Assembly (NCBI RefSeq): GCF_016495865.1
Contig: NZ_CP054706.1
Coordinates: forward strand, 1,240,001 to 1,304,000
Reading direction: 5' to 3'
Source of the DNA: Salicibibacter cibi
Lineage (GTDB): Bacteria > Bacillota > Bacilli > Bacillales > Marinococcaceae
DNA length: 64,000 nucleotides
This document shows positions 49,996 through 59,940 of the stretch, one piece after another. How positions within the stretch are numbered: the stretch's first letter is position 1; the number at the start of each line of letters is the position of its first letter. Both the position numbers and the translations under genes were made by a program. The notes beneath the pieces are model-generated. The model ran no database searches. It was not told the origin of the DNA and saw only the letters and a list, made by a program, of their open reading frames with translations.

Positions 49996-51516
49996 ATGAG
50001 TGAGAAAATTGACAAGACTATCTTTTATCCATCAATACTTGTCGTATTAATAGCCATTGGGTTGCTAATCGGATTTCGAGAAACAGCAGAGCCTGTGATT
50101 GAAGAGATGCTGGCAATGGTTACGACCAATTTGGACTGGGCGTTTGAGTTTCTGACAATAGGTTTATTTATCCTGTTTATATGGTTGATATTCGGACGTT
50201 TTGGCAAAGTGAAGCTAGGGGATCCCGATGATAAGCCCGAATTTTCAAGATTTAGTTGGGGTGGCATGCTTTTTACGGCTAGTATGGGAACAAGCATTAT
50301 GTTTTGGTCCATTGTTGAGCCCCTTTACTATTATACGGATCCTCCATTCGGGATTGAACCTGAAACAGCAGAAGCCGGCGATTATGCTGTTACTTATGGT
50401 TTATTCCATTGGGGTATATCTGCATGGGCTTTATACGCCCTCCCGGCACTCGTGATTGCCTATAGCCTCTATGTTCGAAAAGAACGATCATTAAGGATCA
50501 GCACTGCTTGTCGAGGTATTTTGGGGAAGCATGCTGATGGTTTAATCGGGAAAGGAATCGACATTCTTGTGATATGGAGCCTTGTTGGAGGTTTGGGAAC
50601 GTCATTAGGTCTTGGCGTACCTATGGTTTCTAATGTTATATCGGAGATCATTGGGGTAGAACCATCTATGATGATGAATGTATTGGTCCTTTTAGTGTTT
50701 ACGGTCATCTTTAGTATAAGTGCTTATATCGGCTTATACAAAGGCATTCGACGACTAAGTGATTGGAATGTATATATAGCCCTGGGATTGGCTTTATTTG
50801 TTATCGTTGTAGGTCCGACAATGTTTCTTCTCTCCTATTTTGCCAATAGTCTAGGTTTAATGTTCGACAATTTTATGCGTATGAGCTTGCATACAGATCC
50901 TATTAGTCAAAGTGGATTTCCGCAAGACTGGACCGTCTTCTATTTTGCATGGTTCGCGGCGACGGCCCCATTTATTGGTCTATTTGTGGCCCGTATTTCC
51001 AAAGGTCGTACCATTCGTGATCTTTTGAGTACCGTTATATTATGGGGGTCATTTGGAAGTTGGCTTTATTTTGGGGTCTTCGGTGGCTATGGCATAAATT
51101 TAGAACTTACGGGACAACTTAATTTCTCAGAAATCGTTCAGGAAAGTGAGCAGGCTGTTATCGTAGAAGTTTTAAGTTCCTTGCCTTTGGCTTCACTGTT
51201 TCTCATCTTCTTTGCGGTTCTCGGTTTTATTTTCTTGTCAACCTCTATTGACTCTGCTGCATACGTACTCGCGGGGATTACAACGGAAAGGTTAGGAGGG
51301 ACTGAGCAGCCAGCACGATGGAACCGCTTGTTATGGGGGTTTATCTTAGCCACACTGGCCATTAGCTTAACGCTCGCAGGGGAATTGCAAGTCGTTCAAT
51401 CATCAGCCGTACTCGTTTCCGTACCGGTGTTAATCATGTATGTATTGTTAGCTTCCTCTCTCTATCGTTGGCTTCATGAAGATGAAAAGAAAAGGAGAAA
51501 AAACCATGTCGAGTAA
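49996..51516 (+). CDS. BCCT-family transporter, substrate uncertain
   Basis: 506 residues with about 12 predicted helices. BCCT hallmarks: GTSIMFWSIVEPLYYY in TM4 and WTVFYFAWFAATAPFIGLFVARISKGRTIRDLL around TM8. In the BetP-type cage, TM8 reads YWAWWISWSPF; here it is Phe317, Trp319, Phe320 and Thr323, so most Trp positions are changed. That suggests a substrate other than glycine betaine. The gene lies 62 bases after the creatinase-like gene and overlaps tetR by 11 bases, so uptake and hydrolysis of the same compound is likely. Confidence 0.88.
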   Translation: MSEKIDKTIFYPSILVVLIAIGLLIGFRETAEPVIEEMLAMVTTNLDWAFEFLTIGLFILFIWLIFGRFGKVKLGDPDDKPEFSRFSWGGMLFTASMGTSIMFWSIVEPLYYYTDPPFGIEPETAEAGDYAVTYGLFHWGISAWALYALPALVIAYSLYVRKERSLRISTACRGILGKHADGLIGKGIDILVIWSLVGGLGTSLGLGVPMVSNVISEIIGVEPSMMMNVLVLLVFTVIFSISAYIGLYKGIRRLSDWNVYIALGLALFVIVVGPTMFLLSYFANSLGLMFDNFMRMSLHTDPISQSGFPQDWTVFYFAWFAATAPFIGLFVARISKGRTIRDLLSTVILWGSFGSWLYFGVFGGYGINLELTGQLNFSEIVQESEQAVIVEVLSSLPLASLFLIFFAVLGFIFLSTSIDSAAYVLAGITTERLGGTEQPARWNRLLWGFILATLAISLTLAGELQVVQSSAVLVSVPVLIMYVLLASSLYRWLHEDEKKRRKNHVE

Positions 51517-52216
51517 AGAAATACAAAGAGAACGAATGTGGCACTATTTTATTAATGCGGCGGCTGATTTGATAGAAGAAGTAGGGATTGAAAAAATCAC
51601 AGCTCGTAAAGTTGCCGAGAGAGCAGGATTTACAACTTCCACGATCTATAATTATTTTCAAGAGCTTTCCCATGTTATATTTTTCGCATCTATGCGTTAC
51701 ACAAAACCGTATCTTGAACATTTGCCGCTGTATATGGCTCAAGGAAGGAATACGCTAGAAAAATGGTTGTACGGGTGGGAATGCTTTTGCAAAGAATCGT
51801 TTAAACACCCACAGATCTATGCAAGTATTTTTATTAATCATTTAGGTTCCATTCCTGAAAATTTGCTCAATCATTACTACAGTATATACAAAAATGATCT
51901 CGTAAGATTACCTGAACATCTTCAATCCATTATATTGGAGCATACACTCTCCATACGAAGTTCCCTATATGTACAGCAAGCGGTGGATGAAGAAATGCTA
52001 AGTCAAGGAGATGTGAATTATATTTCAGAAGTCACCCTTTTAATTTGGAAAGGCATGATGATGAATGTGTTAAATCAACGTAGGACATATTCGGAAACAG
52101 AAGCGATGCAACAAACACTTCAACTTATCCAAAAAACGGTAATGAAGGTTGTTCCGGAAGAAAAACAAAATGATGTAAAGGTGGTATTTCATTTTGATCA
52201 TGAAGCATGTGTGTGA
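51506..52216 (+). CDS. TetR/AcrR-family transcriptional regulator
   Basis: 236 residues from ATG 51506 behind AAAGGAG. N-terminal helix-turn-helix: INAAADLIEEVGIEKITARKVAERAGFTTSTIYNYFQELSHV. A variable ligand-binding domain follows. Its gene overlaps the BCCT stop by 11 bases and shares the operon. The twin GAACATGTTC palindromes before the operon have the size and symmetry of a TetR operator, so autoregulated control by the imported compound is inferred. Confidence 0.9.
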   Translation: MSSKEIQRERMWHYFINAAADLIEEVGIEKITARKVAERAGFTTSTIYNYFQELSHVIFFASMRYTKPYLEHLPLYMAQGRNTLEKWLYGWECFCKESFKHPQIYASIFINHLGSIPENLLNHYYSIYKNDLVRLPEHLQSIILEHTLSIRSSLYVQQAVDEEMLSQGDVNYISEVTLLIWKGMMMNVLNQRRTYSETEAMQQTLQLIQKTVMKVVPEEKQNDVKVVFHFDHEACV

Positions 52217-52405
52217 AATTATCATTGGTAATTTCGTTGCCGGCACCCCTTGGTTTTTTAAAAAGAATCGTTTATTTTATACGACACTTAAAGGGATGTG
52301 CTAACTGTCAATTAGTGTAGCGTATTGTTTATGGCAGTACCCGTCGCGCGTGCACAGAAATATCACTGCTGAGCAATTATGATTTTAGTACAAATCGTGA
52401 AAATA
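52217..52405 (+). other. intergenic region between tetR and unknown gene
   Basis: About 190 bases with no feature recognised apart from AT-rich stretches. Confidence 0.4.
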
Positions 52406-52454
52406 AAACCGCGTGAAATCAAGAAAAGTTTTTACATTTGATTTCATGCGGTTT
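52406..52454 (-). terminator. long-stem terminator of the unknown small gene
   Basis: 17 bp stem AAACCGCGTGAAATCAA / TTGATTTCATGCGGTTT (one G-U pair), followed on the minus strand by TTTTATTTTC. Confidence 0.75.
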
Positions 52455-52486
52455 AGTCATTGTTATGGTCTGTCCCCAGGCGCATG

Positions 52487-52777
52487 TTATTTTTGTTCAA
52501 CTTCGCGAAAAGAGGAAATAAAAGGTTCGGGGTTTTCCGTGATAAAATAAGAACGTACGCCGTGAGACGTGTGTAAATAAAGAAACCCGACCTCGTTTTC
52601 TTTATAACGGTAAGAAATGTCGAAAATTTCAGCGAGCGGGTAACTATCTCCGTCAATATCTATTCGATCCCGATACAAATTCATATCGGTCTTATATTGC
52701 TCGGTATGTTTTTCAATGGCCCCGATTTTTTGTTCAATGTGCGTGATCGGTTGGCTGTTTACCAGTTGATTATCCAT
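52487..52777 (-). CDS. unknown 96-residue protein
   Basis: 96 residues, soluble, no signal peptide. The N-terminal third is probably helical (HIEQKIGAIEKHTEQYKTDMNLY), followed by a beta-rich part (RIDIDGDSYPLAEIFDISYRYKENEVGFLYLHT) resembling small PH-like domains. I do not recognise the family. GGAGGG precedes the ATG, a consensus -10 (TATAAT on the minus strand, 52804-52799) lies upstream, and a large palindrome covers the -35 region. A dedicated terminator follows, so it is a genuine, regulated single-gene unit. Confidence 0.65.
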   Translation of the reverse strand: MDNQLVNSQPITHIEQKIGAIEKHTEQYKTDMNLYRDRIDIDGDSYPLAEIFDISYRYKENEVGFLYLHTSHGVRSYFITENPEPFISSFREVEQK

Positions 52778-52803
52778 GAAGAATCCCTCCTGTTTCTCAT
52801 TAT

Positions 52804-52855
52804 AACCAGCAAACGGTTAAATTAAAAACACTGTTTTTAATGTCGTTTTGCTGTT
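52804..52855 (-). promoter_or_regulatory. palindromic operator and -10 of the unknown small gene
   Basis: A perfect odd palindrome TTAAAAACACTGTTTTTAA (52822-52840) is nested inside a wider repeat (AACCAGCAAACG at 52804-52815 with CGTTTTGCTGTT around 52844-52855). The minus-strand TATAAT overlaps its edge, so a repressor bound here would block the promoter. Confidence 0.6.
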
Positions 52856-52951
52856 AGCAGTTTAATTTAATCCAGATGTAAGTGCCGTTATTTCGGGTGG
52901 TCAGCCATCACTTTTCGATTTCCTACGGCTTCTGAAATCTGACTTCCGTTC

Positions 52952-52980
52952 TTGCAGAGGTGTTCCAATCATGCTATAAT
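52952..52980 (+). promoter_or_regulatory. promoter of 6S RNA
   Basis: TTGCAG (52952-52957), 17-base spacer, consensus TATAAT (52975-52980), with transcription expected from about 52987. Confidence 0.85.
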
Positions 52981-52986
52981 CACATT

Positions 52987-53180
52987 ATAAAGAGGTCCTG
53001 TAGTGTGCGTACAACACTATTCGTTTTAAAGCCAACACTTTTTGATAGGGAGCCTGACGTTTCAACTGGAAGTAAATGCCCTTCACAGGGACTTACGGAA
53101 GGCTGAGCAGGGCACCCACCTGCCATTGCAGGCTTCAAAACTTGGTGATCTTTACGGCACAACGGGACTTCTTGTTATTA
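52987..53180 (+). ncRNA. ssrS: 6S RNA (bsrA/ssrS type)
   Basis: About 190 nt between a strong promoter and a terminator in the aspS-rarA region, where B. subtilis carries bsrA. The ends pair to form the closing stem: AGAGGTCCTGTAGTGTGCGTA near the 5' end with TTTACGGCAC.ACGGGACTTCT near the 3' end. The interior contains further long helices (AAGTAAATGCCC / GGGACTTACGG, GCAGGGCACC / CACCTGCC). 6S RNA mimics an open promoter and sequesters sigma-A RNA polymerase in stationary phase. Exact ends are estimated. Confidence 0.82.
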
Positions 53181-53187
53181 CATAAGT

Positions 53188-53218
53188 AAGGCTGCCAAGG
53201 AATGATTGGCAGCCTTTT
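53188..53218 (+). terminator. terminator of 6S RNA
   Basis: Perfect 11 bp stem AAGGCTGCCAA / TTGGCAGCCTT with loop GGAATGA and a short T tail. Confidence 0.88.
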
Positions 53219-53239
53219 CCCGTTAAAAGCAAAATTTTC

Positions 53240-53878
53240 TCAGACTGAATCTTTGGCGATATTTTCAATGTTACCGTCATGGTCCAGTCGAAAATCGTTG
53301 GATCTCATGAAAGGCTCAGCGTTGGTTTCATCCATAAACGTCATTTTTCGTGCACGGTTAATGACGGTGAGCAAAGACTGATATTCTTTTTCCAGTTCTT
53401 CGTGTTTATAGCGCCAAGCGTTTACCGCTGTTTGCAGTTGCTGATTTTCTTCTTCTAACACCGTCACTTTCTCTTCGTCGATACCGGTATTTTCCCGTTT
53501 GTTTTTCAATGTTTCCAAAAAGACAATCACCTGCTCGAGTGACAAGTCTTCGTCATTACCGGGATTTGCCTTGTTTTCGGAGGATGTTTCCATCGCGTTC
53601 GCCGTTTTCATTCCTAGCGTTTGTTGCACGGCGTTTGCGGCATCTCGCCGTTGAAAGTTTTTCCGGTCCCGTTTTGCTTCGCTTATTTTCCCTTCATAAC
53701 GATCTCGTACAACTGCATTCCAACGGAAACCGCAGGCAGCAGCCGTGCGATTTAATATATCGCCGACTTCTTCAAAGGCTTTTAATTGCGTGCTTCCTTC
53801 TCTTATGTGTTTTAATACTGTTTCGGCCAGTAATACATCGTCCTCGTGTGACCAAGCATCTTGGCGTACTTTCGTCAT
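53240..53878 (-). CDS. rsfA: RsfA-family prespore transcription regulator
   Basis: 212 residues from ATG 53878 (an earlier ATG at 53905 is less likely). The N-terminal Myb/SANT-like domain TRQDAW-type sequence ([37 protein letters not shown]), [26 protein letters not shown], and a C-terminal coiled coil (residues about 120-180) match RsfA, which tunes sigma-F-dependent genes in the forespore. It is not adjacent to rarA in B. subtilis as far as I recall, so it may be a paralogue or a relocated gene. Confidence 0.85.
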   Translation of the reverse strand: MTKVRQDAWSHEDDVLLAETVLKHIREGSTQLKAFEEVGDILNRTAAACGFRWNAVVRDRYEGKISEAKRDRKNFQRRDAANAVQQTLGMKTANAMETSSENKANPGNDEDLSLEQVIVFLETLKNKRENTGIDEEKVTVLEEENQQLQTAVNAWRYKHEELEKEYQSLLTVINRARKMTFMDETNAEPFMRSNDFRLDHDGNIENIAKDSV

Positions 53879-54052
53879 TTCTATCCCTTCTTCCTTGAGG
53901 TTCATAGTTTTTACCTTATCCCATCAATGGGCGATGCCTTTGATGGTAGTTTTACTTTCTGGTATTAATATGGACCATATTCATAATCTCTATACTTCCC
54001 AAAATGAAAAGAAGGAAAAGAAATCGAAATTATCCCGCTGGTAGGCGCCCGC

Positions 54053-54290
54053 TATTCTGGAGGTCAGACATCGGAAGCCGGAAGTCAGATGAAAGTTATT
54101 TCCCAGCATCCCTTCGCTTCTGCGATCTATCGTCATCTGTTCTCTGGCTATCTGATTTCTGTTATCTGGATTGCGACGCCCAGGACGGGCTAGTGCCGGC
54201 GTTGCCACAGGACGTGGCCAATTTAGCCAGCGTACCCTTAATCCATCAGGGGGTAACCCTCTCCTCTGATGAAAGTTCCACGTTATCGCT
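54053..54290 (-). repeat. R2 interspersed repeat, copy b
   Basis: Inverted copy of 34227-34463. Its end reaches the last codons of rarA (stop at 54283-54285). It conserves the CATCAG...CTGATG hairpin, the GGCGTCGCAATCCAGAT block and the GATGTCTGACCTCC end. It fills most of the gap between rsfA and rarA. Confidence 0.82.
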
Positions 54291-55569
54291 GTGAAGGTTT
54301 AATCGTCTGGTTAATCTTCGTTTGCGCTTCCCGAAATGCTTGTTCAAATTTGCTGTTGCCTTGGAAGCGCAAATAACGGTGGTGTTTTAACGGGTCAGGA
54401 AGATATTGCTGTTGGATTAGCCCGTCTTTGTAATCATGCGGATAGAGGTATCCGATTCCTCGATTTAAATGTTTTGCCCCTTGGTAACTGCTGTCCCGGA
54501 TATGCGCGGGAATCGGTGCTGATCCGTGCTTGTCAATGTCTTGCAAAGCAGTGTTCATCGCCCGGTAAGCAGCGTTGGATTTTGGGGAGAGCGCGAGTTC
54601 GACGACGGCATTTGCAAGTGGGATCCGTGCTTCCGGAAATCCCAAACGTTCTGCCGTTTCAATAGCTGCCAACGTCCGTGCCCCGGCTTGCGGATTGGCA
54701 AGTCCGATATCTTCGTATGCCATGACGAGCAGTCGGCGCCCAATGCTCGTGAGGTCGCCTACCTTGATTAATCGTGCTAAATAATGAAGGGCAGCATCCG
54801 CATCACTTCCGCGGATGGATTTTTGGAAGGCGGAAAGTACGTCGTAATGATGATCGCCGTCTTTGTCATGATCGAAATTTTTCTTTTGTGTACATGTTTC
54901 GGCAATCGTTACATCAATGTGAATGATACCATCATCGCCCGTAGGGGTAGATAAAACAGCGAGTTCAAGCGCATTCAGGGCTGCTCTCATATCGCCGCCG
55001 GAAGAGGCGGCCATATGTTCAAGTGCATCTTCATCCACTTTTGTCAGATGTTCACCCAACCCTTTGTCGTCGTTTGCAAGCGCGGTTTCGAGCATTTTAC
55101 GAATGTCTGTTGTTTCGGGTTTATGAAGTTCGAAAACATGGCAACGACTGCGTATTGCGGGATTAATCGAATGATAGGGATTGGCGGTCGTTGCGCCGAT
55201 CACAAGTAATTCCCCACTTTCCAGATGGGGGAGCAAGAAATCCTGTTTGCTTTTATCCAATCGATGGAACTCGTCAAGAATGAGAATTAAGCTTCCGTAC
55301 ATACGTGCTTCTTCCGCCGCGGTTTGCAGATCTTTTTTTTGATGTTCCGCAGCATTCAGCAGTTTATAATGAATGTTTGTGCTCCCGGCAAGTGCGGTCG
55401 CAAGTGACGTTTTCCCGGTGCCGGGCGGACCGTGCAAAATCATTGGATGCAACTTGTTCGCCTGCACCATTCTTTGAATAAGGGCTCCCTCTCCTAACAG
55501 GTGATTCTGGCCGTAAACTTCATCAACGGTTTTGGGACGCATGCGATAGGCAAGTGGTGGGCTGCTCAT
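54283..55569 (-). CDS. rarA: replication-associated recombination protein RarA
   Basis: 428 residues. AAA+ clamp-loader-like ATPase: LAYRMRPKTVDEVYGQNHLLG, Walker A HGPPGTGKTSLA, Walker B LILDEFHRL, sensor GATTANPYHSINPAIRSRCHVFEL, and C-terminal MgsA domain (SDADAALHYLARLIKVGD, LGFPEARIPLANAVVELALSPKSN, GYLYPHDYKDGLIQQQYLPD). It acts at stalled replication forks. The order rarA then cymR is as in B. subtilis, though the strand is opposite to cymR. Confidence 0.95.
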   Translation of the reverse strand: MSSPPLAYRMRPKTVDEVYGQNHLLGEGALIQRMVQANKLHPMILHGPPGTGKTSLATALAGSTNIHYKLLNAAEHQKKDLQTAAEEARMYGSLILILDEFHRLDKSKQDFLLPHLESGELLVIGATTANPYHSINPAIRSRCHVFELHKPETTDIRKMLETALANDDKGLGEHLTKVDEDALEHMAASSGGDMRAALNALELAVLSTPTGDDGIIHIDVTIAETCTQKKNFDHDKDGDHHYDVLSAFQKSIRGSDADAALHYLARLIKVGDLTSIGRRLLVMAYEDIGLANPQAGARTLAAIETAERLGFPEARIPLANAVVELALSPKSNAAYRAMNTALQDIDKHGSAPIPAHIRDSSYQGAKHLNRGIGYLYPHDYKDGLIQQQYLPDPLKHHRYLRFQGNSKFEQAFREAQTKINQTIKPSQR

Positions 55570-55686
55570 CGTTGACCTCCTGGCATGTATTTACACAGGG
55601 AATACACGTTCTTTTTCATTAGAGTAACACAGATACTTGCAATCAACAACAAAACCGCTTCGAATGCATGGGTATGGAAAATATGC

Positions 55687-55692
55687 TATAAT
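55687..55692 (+). promoter_or_regulatory. extended -10 promoter before the YczE-like/cymR operon
   Basis: TATGCTATAAT is an extended -10. Its transcript would include R1 copy c in the leader before the YczE-like start at 55833. Confidence 0.6.
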
Positions 55693-55713
55693 ACTATAGG
55701 ATTATTGGGTCTT

Positions 55714-55808
55714 TTAGAAAACTTGGCTTTTCGCCAAGCTTTTATGGCGAAAAGCTTTAGTTGCACTTATGCAGGTAATAAAGTTGATTTATACTTTCTT
55801 ACCTGCTA
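55714..55808 (-). repeat. R1 double-hairpin repeat, copy c (inverted)
   Basis: Reverse-complement copy with hairpin 1 stem GCAGGTAA / TTACCTGC and hairpin 2 arms CTTTTCGCC / GGCGAAAAG. It lies between the promoter at 55687 and the YczE-like gene, so it is predicted to be transcribed as part of the leader, antisense to copies a and b. Confidence 0.85.
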
Positions 55809-55832
55809 AACAAAAAGAGAGAAGGAATAACT

Positions 55833-56522
55833 GTGCAACACTCACTTGGGAGAGTGAAGAGAGACTTCTTGCGTTGGGGAATATTTACCGCAGGGATCAT
55901 GATCATGTCGGCAGGGATTGCCTTAATGATTCGGGCGGATCTTGGCGCTGCACCTTGGGACGTGTTTCACATTGGCTTGATGATGAACCTAGGGTTAACG
56001 GTGGGAAGTTGGAGCATTATCGTCGGAACGGCAATTATAGCGACATCGGCGCTGTTGGACCGCAGGCTTCCACAATTGGGAAGCGTCCTTAATATGGTAT
56101 TTGTCGGTGTGTTTATTGACCTTTTTCTTCATGTCATTTCCACACCGGATCACTTAGGTATACAATTTTTCATGTTAATCATGGGCGTACTCATTATGGG
56201 GGCAGGCATCGGCATTTATATTGCACCAAAATGCGGTGCCGGCCCACGGGATATGCTTATGCTGTCAATCGCAAATAAAACAGAAATACCGATTGGCCGT
56301 GTCCGTTTATTCATGGAAATCACGATTCTCCTATGCGGCTGGATGTTGGGCGGACCGGTTTTTATCGGCACCATTATTTTTTCATTGACAATTGGGCCGG
56401 TCGTTGGCTATACATTGCCTTACTGCCAACGACTATTTAATGCTTGGCTAGAAAGAGGGGGCGAAAATGAAAATTTCGACGAAAGGTCGATACGGACTTA
56501 CCATCATGATCGCGTTAGCTAA
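55833..56522 (+). CDS. YczE/YitT-type membrane protein
   Basis: 229 residues from GTG 55833. Five predicted helices with the YczE-family motif MSAGIALMIRADLGAAPWDVFHIGL and the repeated MGAGIGIYIAPKCGAGPRDMLMLSI. B. subtilis YczE affects bacillaene/surfactin production by an unknown route; the family may transport small solutes. It overlaps cymR by 56 bases in another frame, so the two are translated from one message. This neighbour is not next to cymR in B. subtilis. Confidence 0.82.
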   Translation: MQHSLGRVKRDFLRWGIFTAGIMIMSAGIALMIRADLGAAPWDVFHIGLMMNLGLTVGSWSIIVGTAIIATSALLDRRLPQLGSVLNMVFVGVFIDLFLHVISTPDHLGIQFFMLIMGVLIMGAGIGIYIAPKCGAGPRDMLMLSIANKTEIPIGRVRLFMEITILLCGWMLGGPVFIGTIIFSLTIGPVVGYTLPYCQRLFNAWLERGGENENFDERSIRTYHHDRVS

Positions 56523-56886
56523 AAAGCATGGAGATGGACCGATTTCTTTACGATCGATCGCGAAAGAGTATAACTTATCGGAGCACTACCTCGAGCAATT
56601 AATTGCGCCGCTCCGTAATGCGATGTACGTAAAAAGTGTCCGCGGCGCTTATGGCGGTTACATGCTGACAAAAGATCCGAAAGAGATTACCGCGGGAGAC
56701 ATTATCCGCGTCCTTGAAGGGCCGATCAGCCCGGTAGAAGTGGTGGAGGATGAAGAGCCGGCCAAACGTGACCTTTGGATTAAGATCAGGGATGCTGTAA
56801 AAGACGTACTCGATTCCACGACGCTCGATGATTTGGCGAACTATGAAGAGACAGGCGATATGGAAGACTATATGTTTTATATTTAG
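56467..56886 (+). CDS. cymR: Rrf2-family cysteine metabolism repressor CymR
   Basis: 139 residues. N-terminal winged helix with KISTKGRYGLTIMIALAKKHGDGPISLRSIAKEYNLSEHYLEQLIAPLRNA and VRGAYGGYMLTKDPKEIT; no Fe-S cluster cysteines, as expected for CymR and unlike IscR. In B. subtilis CymR with CysK represses cysteine uptake and synthesis genes. It overlaps the YczE-like gene and precedes iscS. Confidence 0.93.
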   Translation: MKISTKGRYGLTIMIALAKKHGDGPISLRSIAKEYNLSEHYLEQLIAPLRNAMYVKSVRGAYGGYMLTKDPKEITAGDIIRVLEGPISPVEVVEDEEPAKRDLWIKIRDAVKDVLDSTTLDDLANYEETGDMEDYMFYI

Positions 56887-56964
56887 CCGGGGGAACACAA
56901 AGAGAGAAGATTTATAGATTGGGATTTCCTATTTCTCTCGTATCCGGAATTAAAGGTGATAAGC

Positions 56965-59254
<2,290 letters not shown>

Positions 59255-59255
59255 G

Positions 59256-59915
59256 GTGAACGCATACCAAAAAGGGATGGACGCAATGCAAGCCGGAAAC
59301 TACGAAGAAGCGATCACTCATTTCCGGCAAGCGCTTGAAAGCGCCCCTGACAATCCTTTGCTTTATACAAACATGGGCAGTTTGCTTGCGCGTGCAGGGG
59401 AATATAAACAGGCACTTGCCTGTTATCAGCGCGCGATCCAGTTGGATGACAAGCAGGCAGGCGCATACTACGGGGCAGGAAATATCTCCTATAACGTCGA
59501 AAATTATCAGGAAGCACTACAGTTTTATAGGCAAGCTGAGGCGGTGGGCATGGATGACCAGAGTCTGCACATGATGATCGGAATGTGCGAATACCAGTTA
59601 GACAACCTTCCGTTTGCGATGGCTCGCTTGCAACGGGCGGTGGAATTGGACCCCGACGATGAAGATGCACGCTTTTATTTTGGGTTGACGCTTGCAAAAT
59701 CAGAGCTCATAGCCGAAGCCATCGAAGCTTTTCAGACGGTTATCGGCAAAAATGAAGGCCACGCCGACGCCCATTATAATTTGGGGATTGCCTATTTTTC
59801 CAAAGCGGAAAATAAGAAGGCGCTTGATTATTTCAACAAGACATTAGAGTTGCAACCGGATCATTATTTGGCTGCACACGGGAAAAAGCAAGTGAAAAAA
59901 GCGACGGAGAATTAA
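59256..59915 (+). CDS. TPR-repeat protein (YrrB-like)
   Basis: 219 residues from GTG 59256, with six consecutive TPR units such as GNYEEAITHFRQALESAPDNPLLYTNMGSLLARAG and EYKQALACYQRAIQLDDKQAGAYYGAGNI. TPRs mediate protein contacts. Its place between mnmA and recD2 matches B. subtilis yrrB. An ATG at 59220 inside mnmA is an alternative start; the family's usual length favours 59256. Confidence 0.88.
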   Translation: MNAYQKGMDAMQAGNYEEAITHFRQALESAPDNPLLYTNMGSLLARAGEYKQALACYQRAIQLDDKQAGAYYGAGNISYNVENYQEALQFYRQAEAVGMDDQSLHMMIGMCEYQLDNLPFAMARLQRAVELDPDDEDARFYFGLTLAKSELIAEAIEAFQTVIGKNEGHADAHYNLGIAYFSKAENKKALDYFNKTLELQPDHYLAAHGKKQVKKATEN

Positions 59916-59940
59916 GCGCTGATTGATGAGGAGGCCAATC

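Noticed and set aside
55585..55809. 74-codon open frame before the YczE-like gene
   Set aside because: Most of it is the R1 repeat and promoter sequence; it has no ribosome site.
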